The notes under the pieces: model-generated
Databases searched by the model: none
What the model was told of the DNA's origin: nothing
What the model saw: the letters and a program-made list of their open reading frames with translations, nothing else
Assembly (NCBI RefSeq): GCF_051020975.1
Contig: NW_027478158.1
Span: 12,772,001 to 12,836,000 of the forward strand
Direction: 5' to 3'
Length of the DNA: 64,000 bases
DNA from: Osmia lignaria lignaria
Taxonomy: Eukaryota; Arthropoda; Insecta; Hymenoptera; Megachilidae
Part shown: in pieces, positions 13,801 to 25,666 of the stretch
How the letters are laid out: each line of letters starts with the position of its first letter
Numbering within the stretch: the first letter of the stretch is position 1
Program-made: the position numbers and the translations under genes

Positions 13801-14084
13801 TATTTCTTCTTCTTGTTGTTCTTCTTCTGCACAGCTAAGCTCGAAGTGGCATTTGCAGCTCGCAATAGTGCAGAGTTATCTCAAAGAAAGAGGCCACGGT
13901 GTTTCTGTACCTCTATTATGTTGGTGCAGCTTCGGAACTTTTAAATATCTTGATATATCTCGAGAACTACGCATCTGATCAAAAAATATCATCGAACATA
14001 AAAAGTAGGAAACTTAATTCTCTACAAAAAAGGTCTCTTAACATTTTGCCATAGCTCGCTTCGTTTCCGAGATATTTGCAGATA
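10772..14084 (+). repeat. Second copy of the ten-monomer block 5298-8610
   Basis: About 3.3 kb, matching 5298-8610 at an offset of 5474 bp. The left breakpoint lies after ATCATCGAAC at about 10771 (ATCATAGAAC at 5297). The right breakpoint is at GATATATC (14085) versus GATTTATC (8611). I noticed only one interior difference (TTCTTTTTCTGC near 6094 versus TTCTTCTTCTGC near 11568), so the duplication looks recent. Confidence 0.88.
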
Positions 14085-16008
14085 TATCTCAAGGGAAGTG
14101 GCCTGACGGACATATTTCGAGATATTTCTTCTTCTTGTTGTTCTTCTTCTGCACAGCTATGCTGGAAGTGGCATTTGCAGCTAGCAATAGTGCAGAGTTA
14201 TCCCAAAGAAAGGGGCCACGGTGTTTCTGTATCTCTATCATGTTGGTGCGGCTTCGGAACTTTTAAATATCTCGATATATCTCGAAAACTACGCTTCTGA
14301 TCAAAAAATATCATAGAACATAAATTGTAGGAAACTTAATTATCTACAAAAAAGGTCTCTTAACATTTTGCCATAGCTCGCTTCGTTTCCGAGATATTTG
14401 CAGATTTATCTCAAGGGAAGGGGCCTGACGGACATATTTCGAGATATTTCTTCTTCTTGTTGTTCTTCTTCTGCACAGCTAAGCTGGAAGTGGCATTTGC
14501 AGCTCGCAATAGTGCAGAGTTATCTCAAAGAGAGGGGCCACGGTGTTTCTGTATCTCTATTATGTTGGTGCGGCTTCGGAACTTTTAAATATCTCGATAT
14601 ATCTCGAAAACTACGCTTCTGATCAAAAAATATCATAGAACGTAAATTGTAGGAAATATTATTCTCTACAAAAAAGGTCTCTCAACATTTTGCCATAGCT
14701 CGCTTCGTTTCCGAGATATTTGCAGATTCATCTCAAGGGAAGGGGTCTGACGGACATATTTCGAGATATTTCTTCTTCTTGTTGTTCTTCTTCTGCACAG
14801 CTAAGCTCGAAGTGGCATTTGCAGCTCGCAATAGTGCAGAGTTATCTCAAAGAAAGAGGCCACGGTGTTTCTGTACCTCTATTATGTTGGTGCAGCTTCG
14901 GAACTTTTAAATATCTTGATATATCTCGAGAACTACGCATCTGATCAAAAAATATCATCGAACATAAAAAGTAGGAAACATAATTCTCTACAAAAAAGGT
15001 CTCTTAACATTTTGCCATAGCTCGCTTCGTTTCCGAGATATTTGCAGATTTATCTCAAGTGAAGGGTCCTGATGGACATATTTCGAGATATTTCTTCTTC
15101 TTGTTGTTCTTCTTCTGCACAGCTAAGCTGGAAGTGGCATTTGCAGCTCGCAATAGTGCAGAGTTATCTCAAAGAGAGGGGCCACGGTGTTTCTGTATCT
15201 CTATTATGTTTGGTGCGGCTTCGGAACTTTTAAGTATCTTGATCTATCTCGAGAACTACGCTTCTGATCAAAAAATATCATAGAACATAAATTGTAGGAA
15301 ATATAATTCTCTACAAAAAACGTCTCTTAACATTTTGCCATAGCTCGCTTCGTTTCCAAGATATTTGCAGATTTATCTCAAGGGAAGTGGCCTGACGGAC
15401 ATATTTCGAGATATTTCTTCTTCATGTTGTTCTTCTTCTGCACAGCTAAGCTGGAAGTGGCATTTGCGGCTCGCACTAGTGCAGAGTTATCTCAAAGAAA
15501 GGGGCCACGGTGTTTCTGTATCCCTATTATGTTGGTGCGGCTTCGGAACTTTTAAATATCTCGATATATCTCGAAAACTACGCTTCTGATCAAAAAATAT
15601 CATAGAACATAAATTGTAGGAAACATAATTCTCTACAAAAAACGTCTCTTAACATTTTGCCATAGCTCGCTTCGTTTCCGAGATATTTGCAGATTCAGCT
15701 CAAAGGAACTGGCCTGACGGACATATTTCGAGATATTTCTTCTTCTTGTTGTTCTTCCTCTGCACAGCTAAGCTGGAAGTGGCATTTGCAGCTCGCAATA
15801 GTGCAGAGTTATCTCAAAGAAAGGGGCCACGGTGTTTCTGTATCTCTATTATGTTGGTGCGGCTTCGGAACTTTTAAATATCTTGATATATCTCGAGAAC
15901 TACGCATCTGATCAAAAAATATCATAGAACATAAAAAGTAGGAAACTTAATTCTCTACAAAAAAGGTCTCTTAACATTTTGCCATAGCTCGCTTCGTTTC
16001 CGAGATAT
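14076..16008 (+). repeat. Six extra monomers splitting the second higher-order copy
   Basis: Six units (14076, 14398, 14720, 15042, 15365, 15687) lie between the two parts of the second 17-mer copy and have no counterpart at 8601/8602. They are built from the same local variants. The unit at 14076 carries TTATCCCAAAG as at 5704, the unit at 14398 ends GAACGTAAATTG as at 6992, the unit at 14720 carries CTAAGCTCGAAG as at 7314, and the unit at 15042 carries GGTCCTGATGG as at 6670. This looks like a secondary local amplification. Confidence 0.75.
15042..15364 (+). repeat. 323-bp monomer (+1 insertion)
   Basis: One extra T in ATTATGTTTGGTGCGG near 15208-15211 shifts the phase of all following units by one base. 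The unit also has AAGTGAAGG, AAGTATCTTGATCTATC and a hybrid end: B-type GAGAACTACG followed by A-type CTTCTGATC and AAATTGTAGG. Confidence 0.9.
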
Positions 16009-17618
16009 TTGCAGATTTATCTGAAGGCAAGGGGCCTGACGGACATATTTCGAGATATTTCTTCTTCTTGTTGTTCTTCTTCTGCACAGCTAAGCTGGAA
16101 GTGGCATTTGCGGCTCGCACTAGTGCAGAGTTATCTCAAAGAAAGGGGCCACGGTGTTTCTGTATCTGTATTATGTTGGTGCGGCTTCGGAACTTTTAAA
16201 TATCTCGATATATCTCGAAAACTACGCTTCTGATCAAAAAAGATCATAGAACATAAATTGTAGGAAACATAATTCTCTACAAAAAAGGTCTCTTAACATT
16301 TTGCCATAGCTCGCTTCGTTTCCGAGATATTTGCAGATATATCTCAAGGGAAGGGGCCTGACGGACATATTTCGAGATATTTCTTCTTCTTGTTGTTCTT
16401 CTTCTGCACAGCTAAGCTGGAAGTGGCATTTACAGCTCGCAATAGTGCAGAGTTATCTCAAAGAAAGGGGCCACGGTGTTTCGGTATCTCTATTATGTTG
16501 GTGCGGCTTCGGAACTTTTAAATATCTTGATATATCTCGAGAACTACGCATCTGATCAAAAAATATCATAGAACATAAAAAGTAGGAAACTTAATTCTCT
16601 ACAAAAAAGGTCTCTTAACATTTTGCCATAGCTCGCTTCGTTTCCGAGATATTTGCAGATTTATCTCAAGGCAAGGGGCCTGACGGACATATTTCGAGAT
16701 ATTTCTTCTTCTTGTTGTTCTTCTTCTGCACAGCTAAGCTGGAAGTGGCATTTGCGGCTCGCACTAGTGCAGAGTTATCTCAAAGAAAGGGGCCACGGTG
16801 TTTCTGTATCTCTATTATGTTGGTGCGGCTTCGGAACTTTTAAATATCTCGATATATCTCGAAAACTACGCTTCTGATCAAAAAAGATCATAGAACATAA
16901 ATTGTAGGAAACATAATTCTCTACAAAAAACGTCTCTTAACATTTTGCCATAGCTCGCTTCGTTTCCGAGATATTTGCAGATTCAGCTCAAAGGAACTGG
17001 CCTGACGGACATATTTCGAGATATTTCTTCTTCTTGTTGTTCTTCCTCTGCACAGCTAAGCTGGAAGTGGCATTTGCAGCGCGCAATAGTGCAGAGTTAT
17101 CTCAAAGAAAGGGGCCACGGCGTTTCTGTATCTCTATTATGTTGGTGCGGCTTCGGAACTTTTAAATATCTTGATATATCTCGAGAACTACGCATCTGAT
17201 CAAAAAATATCATACTACATAAAAGGTAGGAAACTTAATTCTCTACAAGAAAGGTCTCTAAACATTTTGCCATAGCTCGCTTCGTTTCCGAGATATTTGC
17301 AGATTTATCTCAAGGGAAGGGGCCTGACGGACATATTTCGAGATATTTCTTCTTCTTGTTGTTCTTCTTCTGCACAGCTAAGCTGGAAGTGGCATTTGCA
17401 GCTCGCAATAGTGCAGAGTTATCTCAAAGAAAGGGGCCACGGTGTTTCTGTATCTCTATTATGTTGGTGCGGCTTCGGAACTTTTAAATATCGTGATATA
17501 TCTCGAGAACTACGCATCTGATCAAAAAATATCATAGAACATAAAAAGTAGGAAACTTAATTCTCTACAAAAAAGGTCTCTTAACATTTTGCCATAGCTC
17601 GCTTCGTTTCCGAGATAT
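16009..17618 (+). repeat. Second copy of the five-monomer block 8602-10211
   Basis: The offset to 8602-10211 is 7407 bp, which is 23 x 322 plus the 1-bp insertion at about 15210. Shared markers are CAAGGCAAGGGG in two units, AAAAAAGATCATAG, TTTCGGTATCTC, GCAGCGCGCAATAG, the run CATACTACATAAAAGG with CTCTACAAGAAAGG, and AATATCGTGATAT. A few differences (CTGAAGGCAAGG near 16020, TATCTGTATTATG near 16165) show some divergence. Confidence 0.85.
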
Positions 17619-20600
17619 TTGCAGATTTATCTCAAGGGAAGGGGCCTGACGGACATATTTCGAGATATTTCTTCTTCTTGTTGTTCTTCTTCTGCACAGC
17701 TAAGCTGGAAGTGGCATTTGCAGCTCGCACTAGTGCAGAGTTATCTCAAAGAAAGGGGCCACGGTGTTTCTGTATCTCTATTATGTTGGTGCGGCTTCGG
17801 AACTTTTAAATATCTCGATATATCTCGAAAACTACGCTTCTGATCAAAAAATATCGTAGAACATAAATTGTAGGAAACATAATTCTCTACAAAAAAGGTC
17901 TCTAGACATTTTGCCATAGCTCGCTTCGTTTCCGAGATATTTGCAGATATATCTCAAGGGAAGGGGCCTGACGGACATATTTCGAGATATTTCTTCTTCT
18001 TGTTGTTCTTCTTCTGCACAGCTAAGCTGGAAGTGGCATTTACAGCTCGCAATAGTGCAGAGTTATCTCAAAGAAAGGGGCCACGGTGTTTCTGTATCTC
18101 TATTATGTTGGTGCGGCTTCGGAACTTTTAAATATCTTGATATATCTCGAGAACTACGCATCTGATCAAAAAATATCATAGAACATAAAAAGTAGGAAAC
18201 TTAATTCTCTACAAAAAAGGTCTCTTAACATTTTGCCATAGCTCGCTTCGTTTCCGAGATATTTGCAGATTTATCTCAAGGGAAGGGGCCTAACGGACAT
18301 ATTTCGAGATATTTCTTCTTCTTGTTGTTCTTCTTCTGCACAGCTAAACTGGAAGTGGCATTTCCAGCTCGCAATAGTGCAGAGTTATCTCAACGAGAGG
18401 GGCCACGGTGTTTCTGTATCTCTATTATGTTGGTGCGGCTTCGGAACTTTTAAATATCTTGATATATCTCGAGAACTACGCATCTGATCAAAAAATATCA
18501 TAGAACATAAAAAGTAGGAAACTTAATTCTCTACAAAAAAGGTCTCTTAACATTTTGCCATAGCTCGCTTCGTTTCCGAGATATTTGCAGATTTATCTCA
18601 AGGGAAGGGGCCTGACGGAGATATTTCGAGATATTTCTTCTTCTTGTTGTTCATCTTCTTCACAGCTAAGCTGGAAGTGGCATTTGCAGCTCGCACTAGT
18701 GCAGAGTTATCTCAAAGAAAGGGGCCACGGTGTTTCTGTATCTCTATTATGTTGGTGCGGCTTCGGAACTTTTAAATATCTCGATATATCTCGAAAACTA
18801 CGCTTCTGATCAAAAAATATCGTAGAACATAAATTGTAGGAAACATAATTCTCTACAAAAAAGGTCTCTTAACATTTTGCCATAGCTCGCTTCGTTTCCG
18901 AGATATTTGCAGATATATCTCAAGGGAAGGGGCCTGACGGACATATTTCGAGATATTTCTTCTTCTTGTTGTTCTTCTTCTGCACAGCTAAGCTGGAAGT
19001 GGCATTTACAGCTCGCAATAGTGCAGAGTTATCTCAAAGAAAGGGGCCACGGTGTTTCTGTATCTCTATTATGTTGGTGCGGCTTCGGAACTTTTAAATA
19101 TCTTGATATATCTCGAGAACTACGCATCTGATCAAAAAATATCATAGAACATAAAAAGTAGGAAACTTAATTCTCTACAAAAAAGGTCTCTTAACATTTT
19201 GCCATAGCTCGCTTCGTTTCCGAGATATTTGCAGATTTATCTCAAGGGAAGGGGCCTAACGGACATATTTCGAGATATTTCTTCTTCTTGTTGTTCTTCT
19301 TCTGCACAGCTAAACTGGAAGTGGCATTTCCAGCTCGCAATAGTGCAGAGTTATCTCAACGAGAGGGGCCACGGTGTTTCTGTATCTCTATTATGTTGGT
19401 GCGGCTTCGGAACTTTTAAATATCTTGATATATCTCGAGAACTACGCATCTGATCAAAAAATATCATAGAAGATAAAAAGTAGGAAACTTAATTCCCTAC
19501 AAAAAAGGTCTCTTAACATTTTGCCATAGCTCGCTTCGTTTCCGAGATATTTGCAGATTTATCTCAAGGGAAGGGGCCTGACGGACATATTTCGAGATAT
19601 TTCTTCTTCTTGTTGTTCTTCTTCTGCACAGCAAAGCTGGAAGTGGCATTTGCAGCTCGCAATAGTGCAGAGTTATCTCAAAGAAAGGGGCCACGGTGTT
19701 TCTGTATCTCTATTATGTTGGTGCGGCTTCGGAACTTTTAAATATCTTGATATATCTCGAGAACTACGCATCTGATCAAAAAATATCATAGAACATAAAA
19801 AGTAGGAAACTTAATTCTCTACAAAAAAGGTCTCTTAACATTTTGCCATAGCTCGCTTTGTTTCCGAGATATTTGCAGATTTATCTCAAGGAAGGGGCCT
19901 AACGGACATATTTCGAGATATTTCTTCTTCTTGTTGTTCTTCTTCTGCACAGCTAAACTGGAAGTGGCATTTCCAGCTCGCAATAGTGCAGAGTTATCTC
20001 AACGAGAGGGGCCACGGTGTTTCTGTATCTCTATTATGTTGGTGCGGCTTCGGAACTTTTAAATATCTTGATATATCTCGAGAACTACGCATCTGATCAA
20101 AAAATATCATAGAACATAAAAAGTAGGAAACTTAATTCTCTACAAAAAAGGTCTCTTAACATTTTGCCATAGCTCGCCTCGTTTCCGAGATATTTGCAGA
20201 TTTATCTCAAGGGAAGGGGCCTGACGGACATATTTCGAGATATTTCTTCTTCTTGTTGTTCTTCTTCTGCACAGCTAAACTGGAAGTGGCATTTCCAGCT
20301 CGCAATAGTGCAGAGTTATCTCAAAGAAAGGGGCCACGGTGTTTCTGTATCTCTATTTTGTTGGTGCGGCTTCGGAACTTTTAAATATCTCGATATATCT
20401 CGAAAACTACGCTTCTGATCAAAAAATATCATAGAACATAAATTGTAGAAAGCATAATTCTCTACAAAAAAGGTCGCTTAACATTTTGCCATAGCTCGCT
20501 TCGTTTCCGAGATATTTGCAGATATATCTCAAGGGAAGGGGCCTGACGGACATATTTCGAGATATTTCTTCTTCTTGTTGTTCTTCTTCTGCACAGCTAA

Positions 20601-23413
20601 GCTGGAAGTGGCATTTACAGCTCGCAATAGTGCAGAGTTATCTCAAAGAAAGGGGCCACGGTGTTTCTGTATCTCTATTATGTTGGTGCGGCTTCGGAAC
20701 TTTTAAATATCTTGATATATCTCGAGAACTACGCATCTGATCAAAAAATATCATAGAACATAAAAAGTAGGAAACTTAATTCTCTACAAAAAAGGTCTCT
20801 TAACATTTTGCCATAGCTCGCTTCGTTTCCGAGATATTTGCAGATTTATCTCAAGGGAAGGGGCCTAACGGACATATTTCGAGATATTTCTTCTTCTTGT
20901 TGTTCTTCTTCTGCACAGCTAAACTGGAAGTGGCATTTCCAGTTCGCAATAGTGCAGAGTTATCTCAACCAGAGGGGCCACGGTGTTTCTGTATCTCTAT
21001 TATGTTGGTGCGGCTTCGGAACTTTTAAATATCTTGATATATCTCGAGAACTACGCATCTGATCAAAAAATATCATAGAACATAAAAAGTAGGAAACTTA
21101 ATTCTCTACAAAAAAGGTCTCTTAACATTTTGCCATAGCTCGCTTCGTTTCCGAGATATTTGCAGATTTATCTTAAGGGAAGGGGCCTGAAGGAAATATT
21201 TCGAGATATTTCTTCTTCTTGTTGTTCTTCTTCTGCACAGCTAAGCTGGAAGTGGCATCTGCGGCTCGCACTAGTGCAGAGTTATCTCAAAGAAAGGGGC
21301 CACGGTGTTTCTGTATCTCTATTTTGTTGATGCGGCTTCGGAACTTTTAAATATCTCGATATATCTCGAAAACTACGCTTCTGATCAAAAAATTTCATAG
21401 AACTTAAATTGTAGGAAACATAATTCTCTACAAAAAAGGTCTCTTAACATTTTGCCATAGCTCGCTTCGTTTCCGAGATATTTGCAGATATATCTCAAGG
21501 GAAGGGGCCTGACGGACATATTTCGAGATATTTCTTCTTCTTGTTGTTCTTCTTCTGCACAGCTAAGCTGGAAGTGGCATTTACAGCTCGCAACAGTGCA
21601 GAGTTATCTCAAAGAAAGGGGCCGCGGTGTTTCTGTATCTCTATTATGTTGGTGCGGCTTCGGAACTTTTAAATATCTCGATATATCTCGAAAACTACGC
21701 TTCTGATCAAAAAATATCATAGAACATAAATTGTAGAAAGCATAATTCTCTACAAAAAAGGTCTCTTAACATTTTGCCATAGCTCGCTTCGTTTCCGAGA
21801 TATTTGCAGATATATCTCAAGGGAAGGGGCCTGACGGACATATTTCGAGATATTTCTTCTTCTTGTTGTTCTTCTTCTGCACAGCTAAGCTGGAAGTGGC
21901 ATTTACAGCTCGCAATAGTGCAGAGTTATCTCAAAGAAAGGGGCCACGGTGTTTCTGTATCTCTATTATGTTGGTGCGGCTTCGGAACTTTTAAATATCT
22001 TGATATATCTCGAGAACTACGCCTCTGATCGAAAAATATCATAGAACATAAAAATTAGGAAACTGAATTCTCTACAAAAAAGGTCTCTTAACATTTTGCC
22101 ATAGCTCGCTTCGTTTCCGAGATATTTGCAGATTTATCTCAAGGGAAGGGGCCTGACGGACATATTTCGAGATATTTCTTCTTCTTGTTGTTCTTCTTCT
22201 GCACAGCTAAGCTGGAAGTGGCATTTGCAGCTCGCACTAGTGCAGAGTTATCTCAAAGAAAGGGGCCACGGTGTTTCTGTATCTCTATTATGTTGGTGCG
22301 GCTTCGGAACTTTTAAATATCTCGATATATCTCGAAAACTACGCTTCTGATCAAAAAATATCGTAGAACATAAATTGTAGGAAACATAATTCTCTACAAA
22401 AAAGGTCTCTTAACATTTTGCCATAGCTCGCTTCGTTTCCGAGATATTTGCAGATATATCTCAAGGGAAGGGGCCTGACGGACATATTTCGAGATATTTC
22501 TTCTTCTTGTTGTTCTTCTTCTGCACAGCTAAGCTGGAAGTGGCATTTACAGCTCGCAATAGTGCAGAGTTATCTCAAAGAAAGGGGCCACGGTGTTTCT
22601 GTATCTCTATTATGTTGGTGCGGCTTCGGAACTTTTAAATATCCTGATATATCTCGAGAACTACGCATCTGATCAAAAAATATCATAGAACATAAAAAGT
22701 AGGAAACTTAATTCTCTACAAAAAAGGTCTCTGAACATTTTGCCATAGCTCGCTTCGTTTCCGAGATATTTGCAGATTTATCTCAAGGGAAGGTGCCTAA
22801 CGGACATATTTCGAGATATTTCTTCTTCTTGTTGTTCTTCTTCTGCACAGCTAAACTGGAACTGGCATTTCCAGCTCGCAATAGTGCAGAGTTATCTCAA
22901 AGAAAGGGGCCACGGTGTTTCTGTATCTCTATTTTGTTGGTGCGGCTTCGGAACTTTTAAATATCTCGATATATCTCGAAAACTACGCTTCTGATCAAAA
23001 AATATCATAGAACATAAATTGTAGGAAACATAATTCTCTACAAAAAAGGTCTCTTAACATTTTGCCATAGCTCGCTTCCTTTCCGAGATATTTGCAGATA
23101 TATCTCAAGGGAAGGGGCCTGACCGACATATTTCGAGATATTTCTTCTTCTTGTTGTTCTTCTTCTGCACAGCTAAGCTGGAAGTGGCATTTACAGCTCG
23201 CAATAGTGCAGAGTTATCTCAAAGAAAGGGGCCACGGTGTTTCTGTATCTCTATTATGTTGGTGCGGCTTCGGAACTTTTAAATATCTTGATATATCCCG
23301 AGAACTACGCATCTGATCAAAAAATATCATAGAACATAAAAAGTAGGAAACTTAATTCTCTACAAAAAAGGTCTCTTAACATTTTGCCATAGCTCGCTTC
23401 GTTTCCGAGATAT
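17619..23413 (+). repeat. Trimer-organised domain (about 966-bp period)
   Basis: Three monomer kinds recur in order: one ending in the A form with ATCGTAGAAC (17619, 18585, 22126); one with GATATATCTC and TTTACAGCTCGC (17941, 18907, 20516, 22448); and one with CTAAACTGGAAG and TTTCCAGCTCGC (18263, 19229, 20838, and variants at 20194 and 22770). Clean trimers are 17619-18584 and 18585-19550. From 19551 the order is interrupted by single-monomer gains and losses. The unit at 21160 carries unusual changes (CTGAAGGAAATATT, GCATCTGCGG, TTTTGTTGATGCGG). Confidence 0.8.
19873..20193 (+). repeat. 321-bp monomer (-1 deletion)
   Basis: The unit reads TCTCAAGGAAGGGG where neighbours have TCTCAAGGGAAGGGG, a loss of one G near 19890. 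The rest of the unit is of the CTAAACTGGAAG/TTTCCAG kind, like 19229. Confidence 0.9.
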
Positions 23414-25666
23414 TTGCAGATTTATCTCAAGGGAAGGGGCCTGACGGACATATTTCGAGATATTTCTTCTTCTTGTTGTTCTTCTTCTGCACAGCTAAGC
23501 TGGAAGTGGCATTTGCGGCTCGCACTAGTGCAGAGTTATCTCAAAGAAAGGGGCCACGGTGTTTCTGTATCCCTATTATGTTGGTGCGGCTTCGGAACTT
23601 TTAAATATCTTGATATATCTCGAGAACTACGCATCTGATCAAAAAATATCATAGAACATAAAAAGTAGGAAACTTAATTCTCTACAAAAAAGGTCTCTTA
23701 ACATTTTGCCATAGCTCACTTCGTTTCCGAGATATGTGCAGATTTATCTCAAGGGAAGGGGCCTGACGGACATATTTCGAGATATTTCTTCGTCTTGTTG
23801 TTCTTCTTCTGCACAGCTAAGCTGAAAGTGGCATTTGCAGCTCGCAATAGTGCAGAGTTATCTCAAAGAAAGGGGCCACGGTGTTTCTGTATCTCTATTA
23901 TGTTGGTGCGGCTTCGGAACTTTTAAATATCTTGATATATCTCGAGAACTACGCATCTGATCAAAAAATATCATAGAACATAAAAAGTAAGAAACTTAAT
24001 TCTCTACAAAAGAGGTCTCTTAACATTTTCCCATAGCTCGCTCCGTTTCCGAGATATTTGCAGATATATCTCAAGTGAAGGGGCCTGACGGACATATTTC
24101 GAGATATTTCTTCTTCTTGTTGTTCTTCTTCTGCACAGCTAAGCTGGAAGTGGCATTTACAGCTCGCAATAGTGCAGAGTTATCTCAAAGAAAGGGGCCA
24201 CGGTGTTTCTGTATCTCTATTATGTTGGTGCGGCTTCGGAACTTTTAAATATCTTGATATATCTCGAGAACTACGCATCTGATCAAAAAATATCATAGAA
24301 CATAAAAAGTAGGAAACTTATTCTCTACAAAAAAGGTCTCTTAACATTTTGCCATAGCTCGCTTCGTTTCCGAGATATTTGCAGATTTATCTCAAGGGAA
24401 GGGGCCTGACGGACATATTTCGAGATATTTCTTGTTCTTGTTGTTCTTCTTCTGCACAGCTAAGCTGGAAGTGGCATTTCCAGCTCGCACTAGTGCAGAG
24501 TTATCTCAAAGAAAGGGGCCACGGTGTTTCTGTATCTCTATTATGTTGGTGCGGCTTCGGAACTTTTTAATATCTCGATATATCTCGAAAACTACGCTTC
24601 TGATCAAAAAATATCATAGAACATAAATTGTAGGAAACATAATTCTCTACAAAAAAGGTCTCTTAACATTTTGCCATAGCTCGCTTCGTTTCCGAGATAT
24701 TTGCAGATATATCTCATGGGAAGGGGCCTGACGGACATATTTCGAGATATTTTTTCTTCTTGTTGTTCTTCTTCTGCACAGCTAAGCTGGAAGTGGCATT
24801 TACAGCTCGCAATAGTGCAGAGTTATCTCAAAGAAAGGGGCCACGGTGTTTCTGTATCTCTATTATTTTGGTGCGGCTTCGGAACTATTAAATATCTTGA
24901 TATATCTCGAGAACTACGCATCTGATCAAAAAATATCATAGAACATAGAAAGTAGGAAACGTAATTCTCTACAAAAAAGGTCTCTTAACATTTTGCCATA
25001 GCTCGCTTCGTTTCCGAGATATTTGCAGATTTATCTCAAGGGAAGGGGCCTGACGGACATATTTCGAGATATTTCTTCTTCTTGTTGTTCTTCTTCTGCA
25101 CAGCTAAGCTGGAAGTGGCATTTGCAGCTCGCAATAGTGCAGAGTTATCTCAAAGAAAGGGGCCACGGTGTTTCTGTATCTCTATTATGTTGGTGCGGCT
25201 TCGGAACTTTTAAATATCTTGATATATCTCGAGAACTACGCGTCTGATCAAAAAATATCATAGAACATAAAAAGTAGGAAACATAATTCTCTACAAAAAA
25301 GGTCTCTCAACATTTTGCCATAGCTCGCTTCGTTTCCGAGATATTTGCAGATTTATCTCAAGGGAAGTGGCCTGACGGACATATTTCGAGATATTTCTTC
25401 TTCTTGTTGTTCTTCTTCTGCACAGCTAAGCTGGAAGTGGCATTTACAGCTCGCAATAGTGCAGAGTTATCTCAAAGAAAGGGGCCACGGTGTTTCTGTA
25501 TCTCTATTATGTTGGTGCGGCTTCGGAACTTGTAAATATCTTGATATATCTCGAGAACTACGCATCTGATCAAAAAATATCATAGAACATAAAAAGTAGG
25601 AAACTTAATTCTCTACAAAAAAGGTCTCTTAACATTTTGCCATAGCTCGCTTCGTTTCCGAGATAT
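23414..25666 (+). repeat. Seven-monomer higher-order unit, copy 1 (2253 bp)
   Basis: Monomers at 23414, 23736, 24058, 24379, 24701, 25023 and 25345. Diagnostic features in order are TATCCCTATT; TCACTTCG with GATATGTGCAG, TTCGTCTTG and CTGAAAGTGG; TTCCCATAGCTCGCTCCG with AAGTGAAGG and a 1-bp deletion (AACTTATTCTC near 24318); TTCTTGTTCTTG with AACTTTTTAATATC; CTCATGGGAAGG with ATTATTTTGG; CGCGTCTGATC; and GGGAAGTGGCC. The final unit reads ACTTGTAAATATC near 25530. Confidence 0.9.

Noticed and set aside
24379..24626. Frameshifted 63- and 64-codon overlapping frames (also at 26632, 29207, 31460) as distinct genes
   Set aside because: They arise from one substitution (AACTTTTTAATATC) that creates a stop in the usual frame and from TTCTTGTTCTTG in the pyrimidine tract. 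They recur only because the 7-mer unit was copied.
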